From contig JAPTOF010000005.1 of NCBI GenBank assembly GCA_028554755.1, positions 21,897,012 to 21,961,011 on the forward strand: DNA of 64,000 nt, read 5' to 3'. Position 1 is the first letter of the stretch, and every line of letters starts with the position of its first letter. Shown one piece after another: positions 37,608 through 49,943 of this stretch. The position numbers and the translations under genes are program-made. This DNA is from Cordia subcordata. Lineage: Eukaryota; Streptophyta; Magnoliopsida; Boraginales; Cordiaceae. The notes under the pieces were generated by a model. That model searched no databases. It had not been told where the DNA came from and saw nothing but the letters and a program-made list of their open reading frames with translations.

Positions 37608-39349
37608 TTCCGTCGTGAGCAACATTTTCACTTTTGCACCACGATACGTAATATCACCCTGATCCACGTGAACCGGGTCTTGGGCAAAGCCCTGTTTGAA
37701 AAAGGGCCTTCGTTAATTGGGTATCAAAATCTCTTCCATTTGTTTCTAACTATAAGATTAGAAATTTTTTAGGTAAGGTCTTAACTATTAGATCAGAAAT
37801 TTTTTAGGTAAGGTCTTAACTAGCTAACAGTAAACTTCAACTTGAGTTGAACTTAGCATTTTAAGTATATCATACTATGAACAACTAATTCGATTAATTG
37901 AAGAACTTTTCGTTCAATCTTCTTAAACTATTTTAATTAGATCATTTCAAAAATTTCTATTCCAATTCAAATTTTACCATTCAGTCTATAAATATTTAGG
38001 TCACTCAATCAACCCACACTAAGGAAAAAGAAAGAAGAATATATTTGTTTTTGTTTTGTTTTGTTTTTTTTTTTTCCAGTTTCCCTTTGGCCGAAATTGG
38101 AGCTTTTGCTTCTTATTTTATTTTGCACCTGCTTTGTCAGCCCCCAGATGTTCGTCCTGGGTTGGTCTTCAATCCTCCCACCTCACAAATCTACCCAAGT
38201 TTTCCTAGCCGTTGGATTTGATCAATGGCTGAAAATCTCTCATTTAATTTAATAGTTTTTTTGAGAATAAAGCAAAATTCCAATTATACCCATTAGATTC
38301 AAATTACAACTTTAACCTTTTCATCATTTCCCATGAATCCTGTCTCTTATGTATTTTCTCTTATTCTTTTTTTTTTGGTCAAAATTTTTTTTTCTCTTAT
38401 TCCAAACGACAATGAAAGGAAAACACCCAATGGAAAATTTTCAATCTTCTTATTACTCATCTTCCTTCCCTAGCCCAAAAAATTGAGAACTATTATAAAA
38501 TAATTTGAATATAATATAGTATACAATAACTTGAATATAATCTCTTTCTAACACAATATAATATCACTCTTGCTTCTTTCTAATTTTCTCTAGTACTACT
38601 CCTTCTCTACTTTTTCTCTTTTTCTTACATCTCTCAATTGCTCCCAATACTTGGTATTTATAGGCAAAGATGGGAGACAAACAATTAATACAAAGCTTAA
38701 TCTTCTTCATCACATTAAATGCCATGCATGATTTTTCTTTCCTAGCTTACATATAGCTTCATATTATTTTCAACTTTTGCATGCAACTTTTTACTTCACT
38801 TTCAAATATTGCATGCTTTGTCAAGATTTACCACTTGACTTTTGCTCCAAAGAAATCTCCCTTCCTTTTGATGATTGTCCATTTCACAACAAGGACCAAT
38901 TTTTCTTTTTCCCATATGTGCATGTACTGTTTGTCTGTGCGTGTGGTGTGTAAGTGCACATACTGTGTATTTATTTGTGTGTGTGTGTGTGGTGACAATA
39001 AATGATACGATAAGTGTTGATGATGAAGTCCATGGCTGTGATGGTGGTGGCGGAAATGATGGCTGTGGTTGTGTGATGGTGGAGGTGGTTGCTATGACAT
39101 ATGGTGGTGGTAGGGAAAATGATGGTTGGATTTTTTTTTTTCCCTATTTTTTGTGTGTGTTTTAAGCATAATGTATATCCCAGATCACCAAAGCCCAACC
39201 TTAGCGTCAACCGTTAGGTGCGGAGCAATGGCGATTCTTAATTTTTAAAATTTTTTTCTTTCGTTTTTTTGGGTCAAAAAAATTTTTTTTATTACTTTTG
39301 TGACTTAAAACTCAGGTAGGTAACCCGTCATTTTGCCAAGACCTATTAA

Positions 39350-39430
39350 GATGGTTTAGTGGAGCACTGCATCTTATTTTACCTTAAGTGCAAGGTTGCA
39401 AGTTCGAATCTTCTTGCAAATTTTTTTTTT
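39350..39430 (+). repeat. tRNA-like SINE head
   Basis: GATGGTTTAGTGGAGCA resembles a pol III A box and GCAAGTTCGAATCTTC a B box, about 40 bases apart, followed by a T-run. It looks like the tRNA-derived 5' part of a plant SINE rather than a folded tRNA gene. Confidence 0.45.
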
Positions 39431-39972
39431 TGGCGGATTAAATTTTATTATTTTTTAAACAAATGTTGCTTGCAAATATAAAATAAGAAAAAAAGGAATG
39501 CTAATTTGTCTTTGGCTTTATATTAAAAAACAATATAATAAGGTTTGAAATCCCAATTTTTTTTCTTTAGTTTTGGAGGGGAAAAGTAATTTTATGATTT
39601 GAATTTCATATAATATGAAATAAAGGGCATGAACTTTAAAAATTTTAATAGAAATATTTGAACTTACAAAAAAGTAAGATTATATACACTATTAAGTAAT
39701 GTTATTAATTTTCATTTTTGTGGCATTTTATTTTATTTTTCTTCTAAGATGGATTTCTTTACATGAAAATATAAATCCTACATTCCATACACATAAACAA
39801 ACTTATAAATTCTAAACTATTACATACATATACACATATAAAAATTGAAATTCTTTTTTGTGTTAACTATGAGAATATACATTAATCTATATTTTTTCTT
39901 TTGCTTAATTTAAATTTTTATATGTTTAAAATTAAAAAAATTAAATTAATTGTGAATTAATATTATTGATCC
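39431..39972. other. AT-rich intergenic DNA
   Basis: No gene, RNA or well-defined repeat recognised. Confidence 0.5.
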
Positions 39973-42309
39973 TGTAATGTGTCATGGTCGAAAAAGACAT
40001 TGGCGTTGGGCTCGAAGGTCGCACGAGGTCGTGAATGGTGGACAAAGTTCAGAGTGACCAAACTCTTCAAGAAAAATGCCATTAAACTCGTGGTGACGCA
40101 AGGAACTCGATGGTTCAATTGACAGAGTGTTTAGTTTTCTGTGAAGGCGCCAACAGGAGCAAGAAAGAGGCGCGACTATTGAGTAGCCATGGACAGTTGT
40201 GGTGTATGGCAGTAATGATTGGAATGGCTTGTTGAGGTTATTGGAGGACAAGCGTCATTGTGATGGCGGCCGATTAGTGTTTGGTCGGCTGGATTGTTGC
40301 TGGAGTTTGTGTCCAATTGCAAGGTTAGTGCCTTGGGTTGTTGGGTGTTTTTGGGTCTGTGAAGTCTGTTGAAGAAGATGATCATTGGCTTATCCAACGT
40401 GACGTTGTGTATATTATTGTGGTGTACGCGAATATCTGGTTTATTGATCACTTAGTTATGTGATTGGAAAGGTTCTGATCAAGTGTTCGCACGTAAGAGA
40501 CTTCAATAAGCCTGGAAGATCATAACCGTCCGACTGATTAGATCTGGTGGGTTACGATGTAGTGCAGCATGCGTACATGAATTAAGTGAGCTTTGTGTTT
40601 GACTTTTTGACCAGATATTTGACCTCGTTTGACAGGGCTTTGACCACACCCAAATAAAGTTGATCGAGGGCTGCCCCAATGTTTTTCAATGTGTAGAATT
40701 GAGCTCTGTTTGGCATAATTCAACTCTGTAGTACGTGTTTGTGGGATTTTGTTGACTTTGACTATGGTTTTGTGTTGACCGGTTGTTGACCAAAGTTGAT
40801 TGGGTGTTCCCAAAGGTTTTTTTGACATGCTGAGTCTGAATTTGCAGTCCATTTTGCCAAATTCCAAGTGGTTGTATGTGTTTTGGAGTGGATAAAGATG
40901 TTTCGACCTTTAAGAAGGTGTGAATTGGAAAGATTGATAGATAGACGTTTGTTGGTCTTCTTGAATTAGTGTGATCACATGTGTCGCATCATGGAGAAGT
41001 GATGAGACATTATGCTCTTGTGGCGGTGTGGGCCACGTGTGAGAGAAAAACTAACTACGAAGAACTAGTGGATGTTGCATGGCAGAAAAGACAAGGAGAC
41101 TCATGTGTGGTGAGTATGTGTCTTGGCAAGCAGATTGAGGTCTAGTTCGATGGAGCGGTCATGTGGATTCCTTTTGGATGTAGTGATCACTTGTGGATGC
41201 AAACTTACGAGGTGATCGGGATGTACTCATGAAGATGGTGAGCGTTCCAACAAGGTATCAATTGGAGAGCGGTGTGCGTCTCATGGAGGACGTAGGTTGG
41301 AAGCTTTCTGTGAAGAGTTGGGTGAACTCTTTTGGAGAAAGTTGGAACTTTCTCGGTGTTACCATGAGTCAAAAGATTGAAGACTAACGTGTGCTACAAG
41401 GTGATTCGATCTCTATCCACAGCTTCTGGAGGTACTTCTCAGTATGGTTGTCTTGTTGATGTGTTACTCTACTTGCTTAGAGGATGGCAAGCTAGAGATA
41501 GAGAACAATGTGTAACGGACGAGGTTTTCTGCTATGGTGTTTAGAGAATGAGTCTTCGAGATTTTCAGTAGAGACGTGTGGGATGACAAAAGAGACTGAG
41601 AAGTAGTAGTTGGCGGATCGTGGAATAAAGGAACAGGTGAAGTTGGCTGCTTCAGGAGTTCCGTCAAGTAGCAACTGGAGTAATATGTGTGACTCGGCAA
41701 TTGGTGGTACGAGGTGAGGTGTATCTTAGAGCCGATTTGAACTATGGTGCCATGGAGGAGGCGGAGCTTGCTACAAAAGCTTAAAGAGTGCTTTAAGAGA
41801 TGGCGAGAGGTAGTTAAATCAGGTTGACTCAACAGATTGAGATAGGCGAGTCTTATGGATATGGCAGTATAATGAATGATGAGAGGATTAGTTGGAGGGT
41901 CTTAGTCCTAGTGAGATTTAGTGAGTTGGTACTATAGACACGAATCTAAGGAAAAGGTGGAGCGATGAAAGCATTAGCCGTTGAGGATGCTATAGGTACT
42001 CAAATGAGTTCCTTAGATTGCTGTGGAGCATTGTAGATGTTGAAGCATTGCAGATGTTGATTTGATCTTGAAGTAATCGTGAGAGACGAAAGAGATATTA
42101 TTGAGGGTGAGGAGAGCGTGAAGGGCAAGGGCCCCTAGACCCGAGCTCTCTCTTTGTGGTTTGTATTCGTTCTTATTATAATGGAATTCTCTTGTGTTGC
42201 CTGTGGATGTAGGCCGAAGGTTGAACCACGTTAAAATATTGTGTCCATCATATTTTATATCTTTCTCTTTCTTGTTTATTTTCGTTCCAAACACTCCGAA
42301 TTCCCAACA
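39973..42309 (+). mobile_element. LTR-retrotransposon-derived segment (possible long solo LTR)
   Basis: More GC-rich than its surroundings and repeat-like. The 3' part has CCTGTGGATGTAGGCCGAAG, then GTTGAACCACGTTAAA, a phrase typical of plant copia LTRs near the end of R/U5, and finishes CCCAACA. A candidate TG start is at 39973. No target-site duplication (GATCC versus GTTTG) or primer site was found, and no gag/pol motif is visible, so the left boundary and the solo-LTR reading are unproven. Confidence 0.4.
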
Positions 42310-42769
42310 GTTTGGTTGCTTTTATATAAAACGAACTTTTATTAAACAAGATGATGTTTAGTTTTGTATTTAAAAATAATGGTTGGTCGTCTAAATCACT
42401 AAAAGAGGCATTTTGCCACTTTTAATAATACACTATTATTTGCTCTGTATGATATATATATATATATATATATATTTATTTTGATTATATTTTAATTTGT
42501 TTGAATAATTTATATTAATTTTATTTATTATAAAATTATTAATTATTAATTATTAAATTAATTTTATTATCTGTTATTACATTTCCTTAATTTTTATTCT
42601 TTTATTTTAATTAAATTTAATCCTTTAAGTCTATTTTCTCTTTTTAATTATTATATTTTATTTATTTTTTAACTATGATTGTAATTCAAGAAAATATTAA
42701 TAACTAGAACAATGAGAATATTTTTGTCTTAATTGTAATTAGAATAAGCAATAGTAATGGTAGTAGTTC
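42310..42769. other. AT-rich intergenic DNA with (TA)n
   Basis: A (TA)n run lies at about 42450-42475. Nothing else is recognised. Confidence 0.5.
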
Positions 42770-42975
42770 AAGATGGAAATTGGGCTTGACATGGCCCGGC
42801 CCAGGTCTTCGAAGCTAGCATGTTGATGGGCCAGGGTAGGCCGTAAATCAAAGAGTCCTAGGCCCACATAGTATAAGGGGCCCATCCCATATATAGACGA
42901 GCTAGCTGGGCCAGGGCTAGCTCGTGGGCCTGTCAATGGGTTGGGCTGAGCTGGGTTGAGACGAGTTGGCCCTCG
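42770..42975. repeat. GGGCTGGG/GGGCC-rich dispersed repeat, copy 1
   Basis: Dense in GGCCC, GGGCC and GGGCTG words. The stretch GGGTTGGGCTGAGCTGGGTT is closely matched at about 45396-45420. It is non-coding and lies in strongly AT-rich surroundings. Confidence 0.55.
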
Positions 42976-43065
42976 GGCCTGGAGATTTATTTTTTAAGCA
43001 TCTTTTTAATTTATTTGGCAAATAATTTTTAAAATATCAAATATGTTAGGGACAAATTTTGAAAA

Positions 43066-43125
43066 CATAACCTCTTGCTTTAGTGTTTAAGCTTAACCCA
43101 CTAAGCTACAAGTCCTCTTATGTAT
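43066..43125 (-). repeat. tRNA-like SINE head relic
   Basis: The minus strand reads CTTGTAGCTTAGTGGGTTAA followed by AAGCAAGAGGTTATG; it resembles A and B boxes in a decayed state. A second similar copy starts about 180 bases away. Confidence 0.35.
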
Positions 43126-43242
43126 TAACTTTGCAAATGTAATCACTAATCATTTTGTTATTCATTTAACAAATAAATTTAATCTCTAATCACTTTCATT
43201 TATTTAATAAATAATCTTAAAAACATAAATTATATAAGAGAA

Positions 43243-43315
43243 AAAGTTTGAACTCATAAACTCTTAGCTCTTGTTTTGATTTTGAATCTTAGCCCATTAG
43301 ACCACAAGTCGTTTT
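43243..43315 (-). repeat. tRNA-like SINE head relic, second copy
   Basis: The minus strand reads GACTTGTGGTCTAATGGGCT and, further on, TATGAGTTCAAACTTT. It has the same layout as the neighbouring relic. Confidence 0.35.
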
Positions 43316-43716
43316 ATATACTCAATTTTAATCATTTTAGATATACATAAATTTGTATATATATACAGGTAAAATTATCTATATCTATACATCTATATAT
43401 TTATAAATATATCTATATGAATATATATTACACATATATTTATCTATATGATATATCTCTATATATCTATATAAGTTATAGATGAACATAAGTTCTTTTG
43501 TATACTCAAATATAAACATTTTAAAAATAAAAACTTTAACCACTAAATTTAACTTTATTATTACAAATATAATCGTCCATTATCAAATAAATTATATGTG
43601 TAATACATAATAGCCGCCTTATGTATATTTGGTTTGTTTGTTCATTAATTATAAAAATTACTAGAAATATTACATTAGCTCATTTATATATACGTACACA
43701 CACACATACACCCACC

Positions 43717-43748
<32 letters not shown>

Positions 43749-44020
43749 AAGAGAGAGAGAAAGAGAGAGATAGATATATGTACTTATCTATATATTTATA
43801 AATATCTATATTATGAATGCATCTTATACATATATTTATGTATATGATATAGATATCTGTATTGATCTATACAAGTTATAGATTATCTAATATATATTTA
43901 TATAGATATGATTTATATATCATATAGATATATTTGCCTATATCTATCGATGTTGTGGAAAATTTGTATATATCTTATATATACATAACATACATACATA
44001 CATACATATATATATGTATG

Positions 44021-44051
<31 letters not shown>

Positions 44052-45299
44052 CTAGATATCTATATAAATTTACCAAGAAATAGGTAATTTTAGGCTTTAA
44101 ACTTTGTAAAATATGAAACTAAGGTTTGAACTTCAAAACATTTAATACAAGAGTTTGAACTTATGAAAAAATAATGTTTTATATACCGTTAACTAACGGT
44201 GTTAATTTTTGCCTTATATGGTATTTTTTGCCTTTTTAAATATTAGGTGGTATTTTATTTGTCTTTCATAGCTTAGATTGATTTTTTTACATGGTATTCT
44301 AAATCTACATGGCATTACACACACAAACTCGTAAATTATAAGCAATCATGTATATGTCTACATATATAGATTTTGGACTTTTTTTTGTGACCCCTGAAAT
44401 ATAAATTTACTTACAAATTTTTTCTACTACTAAATATAAAAATGTTTGTATATACTTAAAATTTGTAAAATATAAATTATATACGAGGTCTAAGTTTTGA
44501 AACTAACAAATTTAAATAAATCAAAATAAACCATAAAATACACATCAATATTTATAATTTTCAAAATGAGCATATTATTTCTAGTGTCTAAAATTAGCAT
44601 ATCTTTTTCTTTATTTTGATTTATTAAAATTTCTTAATTTGTTAATACTTAAACTACACGGTTAGTTTATATTTTTAAAATTTTAAATATATATGAATTT
44701 TTTTTAAAATGTCCATTTTTCACAAGTTCAAGCCAATCTGTTAAAGTTTTAAAGTTCAGGCTCTTAATTCATATTTTATAAAGTATAAGCCCTAAAATTA
44801 CCATTTTTCTTAAATTTATATATCATATAGATATAAGTATCTATATATATATCTATATAATTTATAAATGATCTAATATATATATTTATATAGATATTTA
44901 TATAAATTTATATATCATATAGATATATTTATCTATATCTATCTATGTTGTGGAAAATATCTACATAAATCTATATATCTACCTATATCTTTATAAATAT
45001 CTATATAAATTTATATATCTTATAGATATATTAATCTATATCTATATACTTATAAATATCTATATTATGAATGTATCTTATACATATATTTATCTATATG
45101 ATATAGATATCTATATAAATCTATATGTCTACGTAAGTTATAGATTATCTAAAATATATTTTTATAGATATAATTTATATATCATATAGATATATTTATC
45201 TATATCTATCTATCAATTTATATCTATATATTTATATTTATCTTTTATATAATTCTTGGAGGACTAAAATAAGAAAAAAAAGAAATATTAAAAAAAAGT

Positions 45300-45505
45300 G
45301 AAGTAACTGTTGGGCCCATGCGAGCAAACAATTAAGCCCATACGGGTCACAGTCTAGGCCGGCTGGGCAAGGCTGGGAGGTGGGTTGGGTTGCTTTATTG
45401 GCTGGGCTGGACTGGGTTGGGTCGTGAGCTAGGCCAACGGGCCTAATTATTCCCAACCCAGCCCATTTATAAACTAAATCCAGCCCAACCCAGAGCCCAT
45501 TATTA
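45300..45505. repeat. GGGCTGGG/GGGCC-rich dispersed repeat, copy 2
   Basis: Contains GGCTGGGCTGGACTGGGTTG and AACCCAGCCCA words. It is in the same orientation as copy 1, 2.5 kb away. Confidence 0.55.
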
Positions 45506-45589
45506 ATTGTCATGTTATTTAAAATGAATATATCACACGCTATAAATAATAATACTAAAGCTATAAATTAATATAGACTTCATACAAAA

Positions 45590-47800
45590 AAAACCTTTAT
45601 TAACTATTCATTATATGTGATTTACATACAAATTAGTATATAACATTTAGTGTACAACAATTTCAAAGTGAGAAAACATCTATAAAATAATTTCTTCAAT
45701 AAATTATTTTAAGTTATTTACGAAACCCGCTTGGGTAGGATTCCTTTATCATCTGACCGGTGATTAACCAGACTTGGGCACCATCACACTACATCTGCTT
45801 AGGCAAAAGAGTGATGTTGTCTAGGCAGCGCCTACTTTGAACTACAATATACTCGAAAAAATAAATATATAAATAATTAAAATATCAATTTTTATACTAT
45901 AATATATCATATATACATATTATATATTTTTCTCTTCATATTTCTGTATCTAACAACTATGCACTTTCTCTGCAAAAATTTGAACGAAAATTTTCGCGTG
46001 AATAAAGCATTTCTATAAATAATAATGCATTTACTAAAAATTTTGAAGCTAGTGCTACAAATTCTTGAAAGAAAATTTTGGCTGGAATAATACATTTCTC
46101 TTAAATGAAAATTTTGGGTAGAATAATGTAAATGAAAACTTTAACAACAAATTTCTCTTGAATGAAAATTTTGGTAAGAATAACACATTTCTATAAATAA
46201 TAATGTGTATACTAATATTTTTGAGTCATTGCTACAAATTGCTAAATGAAATAAAAATTATTTTGAACGAACTTTTGGCGAGAATAATGAATTACTACAA
46301 ATAATAATGTGTTTACTGCAAATGTTGGAGCCATTTCCACATAAAATTTTGGTAGGAATAATGCAAATTAGAGATTTTTAACTCAAAATTCTCTTGAATG
46401 AATATCTACGCAGGAATAATGCAAATGAAAATTTTTTAATAACAAAATTCTCTTGAATGAATATTTTGGCTGAAAAATGAATTGTACAAAACATAATGCT
46501 TTTACTACAAAATTTGATGCCATTTGTACTTAATTATATATATAGTACACATTTGCAATCCATCACTACATATTCTTCATTGGTGATTAACTACTAATTT
46601 TGACCCATTAGTACAAATAATAATGTGTGTATACTTCAAATTTTCAAACCATCTGTGAATATTTGGTGGGAAAAATGAATTTGTACAAAATATAATGCAT
46701 AAACTACAAAATTTGATGCCATTTGTAATTAATTATATATATAGTACAAATTTGCAATCCATCACTACATATTCTTCATATGTGTTTATGTGGAAATAAA
46801 ATATTCAAATTGCTTATCTACAAAAATTTGGGTGGGAATAAATTATTTCTTTACAATTTTTTTTCATATTGTTCTACAAATATTTATTCATATTATTTCT
46901 TTACAAAAATTTATGTGGGAATAATGAGTTTATGTTGTACAAAAAATTTGAGTTTATTTTTTTTTCATATTATTTCCTTACAAAAGTTTCAAAGTGGGAA
47001 AATATCTAGAAAATATTTATTTTATTAAATTATATTTAAGTTTTTTATGATATCTGCTTTGGCAGGACTTTTGCAACACCTAGGCAGTGATTAACCAGAC
47101 TAGTTACAGCCTACTTAGGCACCATTACACTACATCTGCCTTGGCTGAAGTCTATCGCTAGCCAGGTAGCATCTATTAAGAACTTGGAAAAATAAATATA
47201 TAAATAATTAAAATATCAATTTTTGTAGTATATTATATTATATATATGTATTATATATTTTTTTCTTCTTATTTCTCTATGCACTCTCTCTATATGAAAA
47301 ATTTGAACGAAAATTTTGGTGGGAATAAATTCAAACTAATAGTTCACAATAAAATTCTTTTGAATAAAAATTTTGGTGAGAATAAATTCAAACTAATATT
47401 TCACAACAAAATTCTTTTTAATGAAATTTTTGGTGGAAATAAATTCAAACTAAGATTTCAGAAAAAAATTCTTTTGAATGAAAACTTTGGCAGGAATAAT
47501 GCAAATGAAAGTTTTTAGCGGGAATATTGCAAACAAAAGCTTATAACTTGAACGAATATTTTGCCGAGAATAATGAAATTCTATAGATAATACTATGTTT
47601 ACTACAAATTTTGAAACTATTTTTACATAATATTGTGTTGACACATATCAATACAAATAATATTGTGTTTACTACATATTTTGAAGCCAATTCTACATAG
47701 TTTTCACACACCGTTACAAATAATAATGACTAAACTATAAATTTTCAGGCTATCTCTACAAATTCTCGAACGAAATATTTTGGTGGGAATAGGACAAATC
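45590..47800. repeat. Modular repeat field built on GAATGAAAATTTTGGNNGGAATAAT
   Basis: Short modules (ATTTTGG-GGGAATAATG, AATTCTCTTGAATGAA, AAATAATAATGTGTTTACTA) recur many times at irregular 50-130 base spacing. On a larger scale a block at about 45655-45905 (GTGATTAACCAGACT, CACTACATCTGC) recurs at 46980-47235, and a 90-bp block at 46495-46585 recurs at 46694-46784. No stable reading frame or known element end was seen. Confidence 0.6.
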
Positions 47801-48000
47801 CTATTAAATGCCGATGTGACATTTGAAGATTTACAAAATCTCTTACTTTTCAGAATAAATAATGGTATTGAGTTTATAAGCTACAAAATAAATAGAGCCA
47901 AACAGGTTCTAAATTGCTAAAATAAAACTTATAAATATGGTGCTTTTAAGCTTCTATATTATACTACAACAACTACTACTATTATTACTAGCCCTACTAA

Positions 48001-48037
48001 TAATATTAATTATAATTATAATTATAATTATAATTAT
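48001..48037. repeat. (AATTAT)n microsatellite
   Basis: About six near-perfect ATTATA/AATTAT hexamers. Confidence 0.8.
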
Positions 48038-48152
48038 ATAAATAGGATAATAAAAGAAATTATAATACAAATAAAAAAGAGAAATCATAGAAATAAAAGA
48101 TTAATAAAAACAACAACCACAACAACAACAACAACAACAATACCATACTATA

Positions 48153-48190
48153 CTACAATAGTAACTATAAAAATAGTAATGGTATATAAT
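48153..48190. repeat. 38-bp direct repeat, left flank of the pararetrovirus segment
   Basis: CTACAATAGTAACTATAAAA and the following 18 bases match 53091-53128 except for one base (ATGG here, ATGC there). Confidence 0.9.
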
Positions 48191-48399
48191 ACCAGGAATA
48201 GCCCAGGACAAACTGAGATAAATAAACATAGAACAAAAGCAATTGAAATACAATATCAAAAATTTATAAGAGCGCTTTCGCCACTGACCTCTTATAAATT
48301 CAGATAATAAAAATGTTGAGTAAAAATAAATTGATATGAAAATAGATAGTTGTTGGCAAACCTGTTGAAGAAACACTTTTTGTTATTGATATTGATTCT

Positions 48400-48600
48400 T
48401 CAAAAGATTTACAGAGAACGGAAGTACAGAAAGATAAACACTCAATATACAAGTGCTCTCAATCCTCTATCCAGCTTCTAAAATCTAATGTACAAAAAAT
48501 TCAGTCTTAAATAGACCAAAGAAAAGAAAGAATACAAAAGTAAACAGTCCTAAAGCTACTTTGGATTCCTGTATGCTCATGATGTTGTCAGGAATCTTTA
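48400..48600 (-). promoter_or_regulatory. Pararetrovirus promoter/leader region
   Basis: Downstream of ORF2 on the minus strand lies TATTTAAG (48513-48506), a likely TATA box, preceded by an AG/CT-rich stretch and CACGTG-, CGCGTCC-containing sequence at 48630-48700. This is where caulimovirids keep the pregenomic promoter. Confidence 0.5.
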
Positions 48601-48775
48601 CTGTTGAACTTTTGACAAAACTTGTTGAACAGTTGGACGCGTGACCACTTTTCCACCGAAAGTTGTTGAGGTGACTAAAGTAGACTACACGTGTTGCTTT
48701 TTGCGCCGAAAGTTGGCGTACCCGATATTGTGCTGTCGGGCTATCAAAATCTCCCTGTTGTTGATGTTGACTGGG

Positions 48776-49943
48776 TCAGAACGCCTGGTAGTCGACGTTG
48801 ATGTCATCCAACCCATAATCTGGGTCTTCATTTTGATCCGGGCTTTGGGTCGAATCGTCTGACTCTTCTCCCGGGTCTTGAAATTCTTTGTTGAGTTCCC
48901 TAATGAGTCTGGCAATCTCCTTAGGGTTTGTTGCTAGGGCCAGCTGTGCCTGCAATTGATTCTTGCGCAGGAGAAACTGGGACTGTTGTTGAACTCCTTG
49001 GTTCCAGGCCTCTGGATGATCCTTGAACCATTGTTGAACCACCTGGATGTTGAGCTTTGTTTGATCGAACTTGTCCCACCACTTGATGCGAAACATCCTG
49101 CAGAGGGATGGCGGTTCTTTACCGTCATTTATCGGGGGTTTTGAAATATTTTTGAAAATGTTGAAAACATGATAGAATTGAAGGAGGAAGGATTCCTTCT
49201 GTTCCACCAAAATTGTGCCACCAGTTTCCTAAAAACCAAACTGGGGTTTTCGAAATATTGAATTTATTACAAAAGAAAATAAACCAAGAATGTTGATGGG
49301 ATTTATTTTGGAAAAACAAAATTTTTGTCCATGCTTCAACATAATCCCAATAGTTGAAACTAGAAGGAGAAAATTTTTCAGAAAACTGTTGACAAGACTG
49401 GAGGGTCTTGTGTGTGGCAATCCATTCTGCGGGAGTGATGATCCGCTTGATCTGGAGCTTGGAATGGGTTACCATGCCATTCTTGTCTTTGTTGTGGGTC
49501 ACATTGATGGAGTCGGTGTCCACGAGAATGAATTCGTAAAACACCTGGGTTTTCTGGTTATGTTGGTTTGGGTAGTAAAATGGGAAGGAAAGTTCTTTGA
49601 GGACTTTCCAAGGGTCTTTGAGTTGTTGAAAGTCTGGTTCTATCCACGTAATCCTAAGTGAGATTCTGGGGATATACTGACTCTTTTGAGGAGGAGTTTG
49701 AGGGTTTTGTTGTGGTGTGGCTGGGGAAGGTGTTGAAGGTGATTGCTGGGTTGCTTGAGAGAATGTTCTCAAGGGAGTAAAGGTGTTTGATGTTGAAAGG
49801 GGTACAGCTTTTTGCTGTGGTGTTGTTGAAGACTGGGCTGACGTCATTGAAGCTGTACTTATAGAATACCAGCTTTTTGATGTTGGAGGCGTCTTTGTTG
49901 AGGCCGTTGCTTTTCCTTTGCCTTTGTCCTTAGACGAAGACAT
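48776..49943 (-). pseudogene. Pararetrovirus ORF2, frameshifted, function unknown
   Basis: Starts at 49943 with a Ser/Thr/Pro/Gln-rich N-terminus (about 85 residues), then a globular stretch with aromatic motifs (ITPAEWIATHK, WDYVEAWTK, PVWFLGNWWHNFG). It ends early at 49125 after a frame change. The other frame carries the natural continuation to 48776 (KWWDKFD, NQLQAQLA, and an acidic tail). Its ATG overlaps the ORF1 stop in TAATG. I do not know its function; a second ORF downstream of RNase H is a feature of florendoviruses. Confidence 0.75.

Larger units (their letters stand above)
37138..39349. other. RBR 5' flank and intergenic DNA
   Basis: The first 500 bases are the RBR leader and promoter (CT-rich leader, E2F-like sites). 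A short tandem duplication of about 40 bp (AAATTTTTTAGGTAAGGTCT twice) lies at 37757-37822. The rest is AT-rich, with TG-repeat and TGG/GGT-rich stretches near 38950-39120. No gene is supported. Confidence 0.55.
42976..45299. repeat. Cryptically simple AT-rich block
   Basis: Dominated by TATCTATA, ATATAGATA and TATATATA words, with (CA)n at 43695-43732, GAGA at 43750-43770 and a TACATACA/TGTATGTA inverted pair at 43990-44030. Words such as TTATATATCATATAGATATA recur at 43913, 44817, 44905 and 45174, suggesting local duplication. Open frames here are by-products of the repeat. Confidence 0.65.

Noticed and set aside
39982..40867. Three minus-strand frames in the LTR-like segment as genes
   Set aside because: They are antisense to the inferred LTR direction, lack domains and overlap a repeat-like region.
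44950..45189. 79-codon Tyr/Ile/Leu frame
   Set aside because: Translation of TATCTATA repeats.
48101..48376. 91-codon minus-strand frame beyond the viral leader
   Set aside because: Cys run comes from an ACA repeat; the frame spans the 38-bp host repeat and has no viral or host motif.
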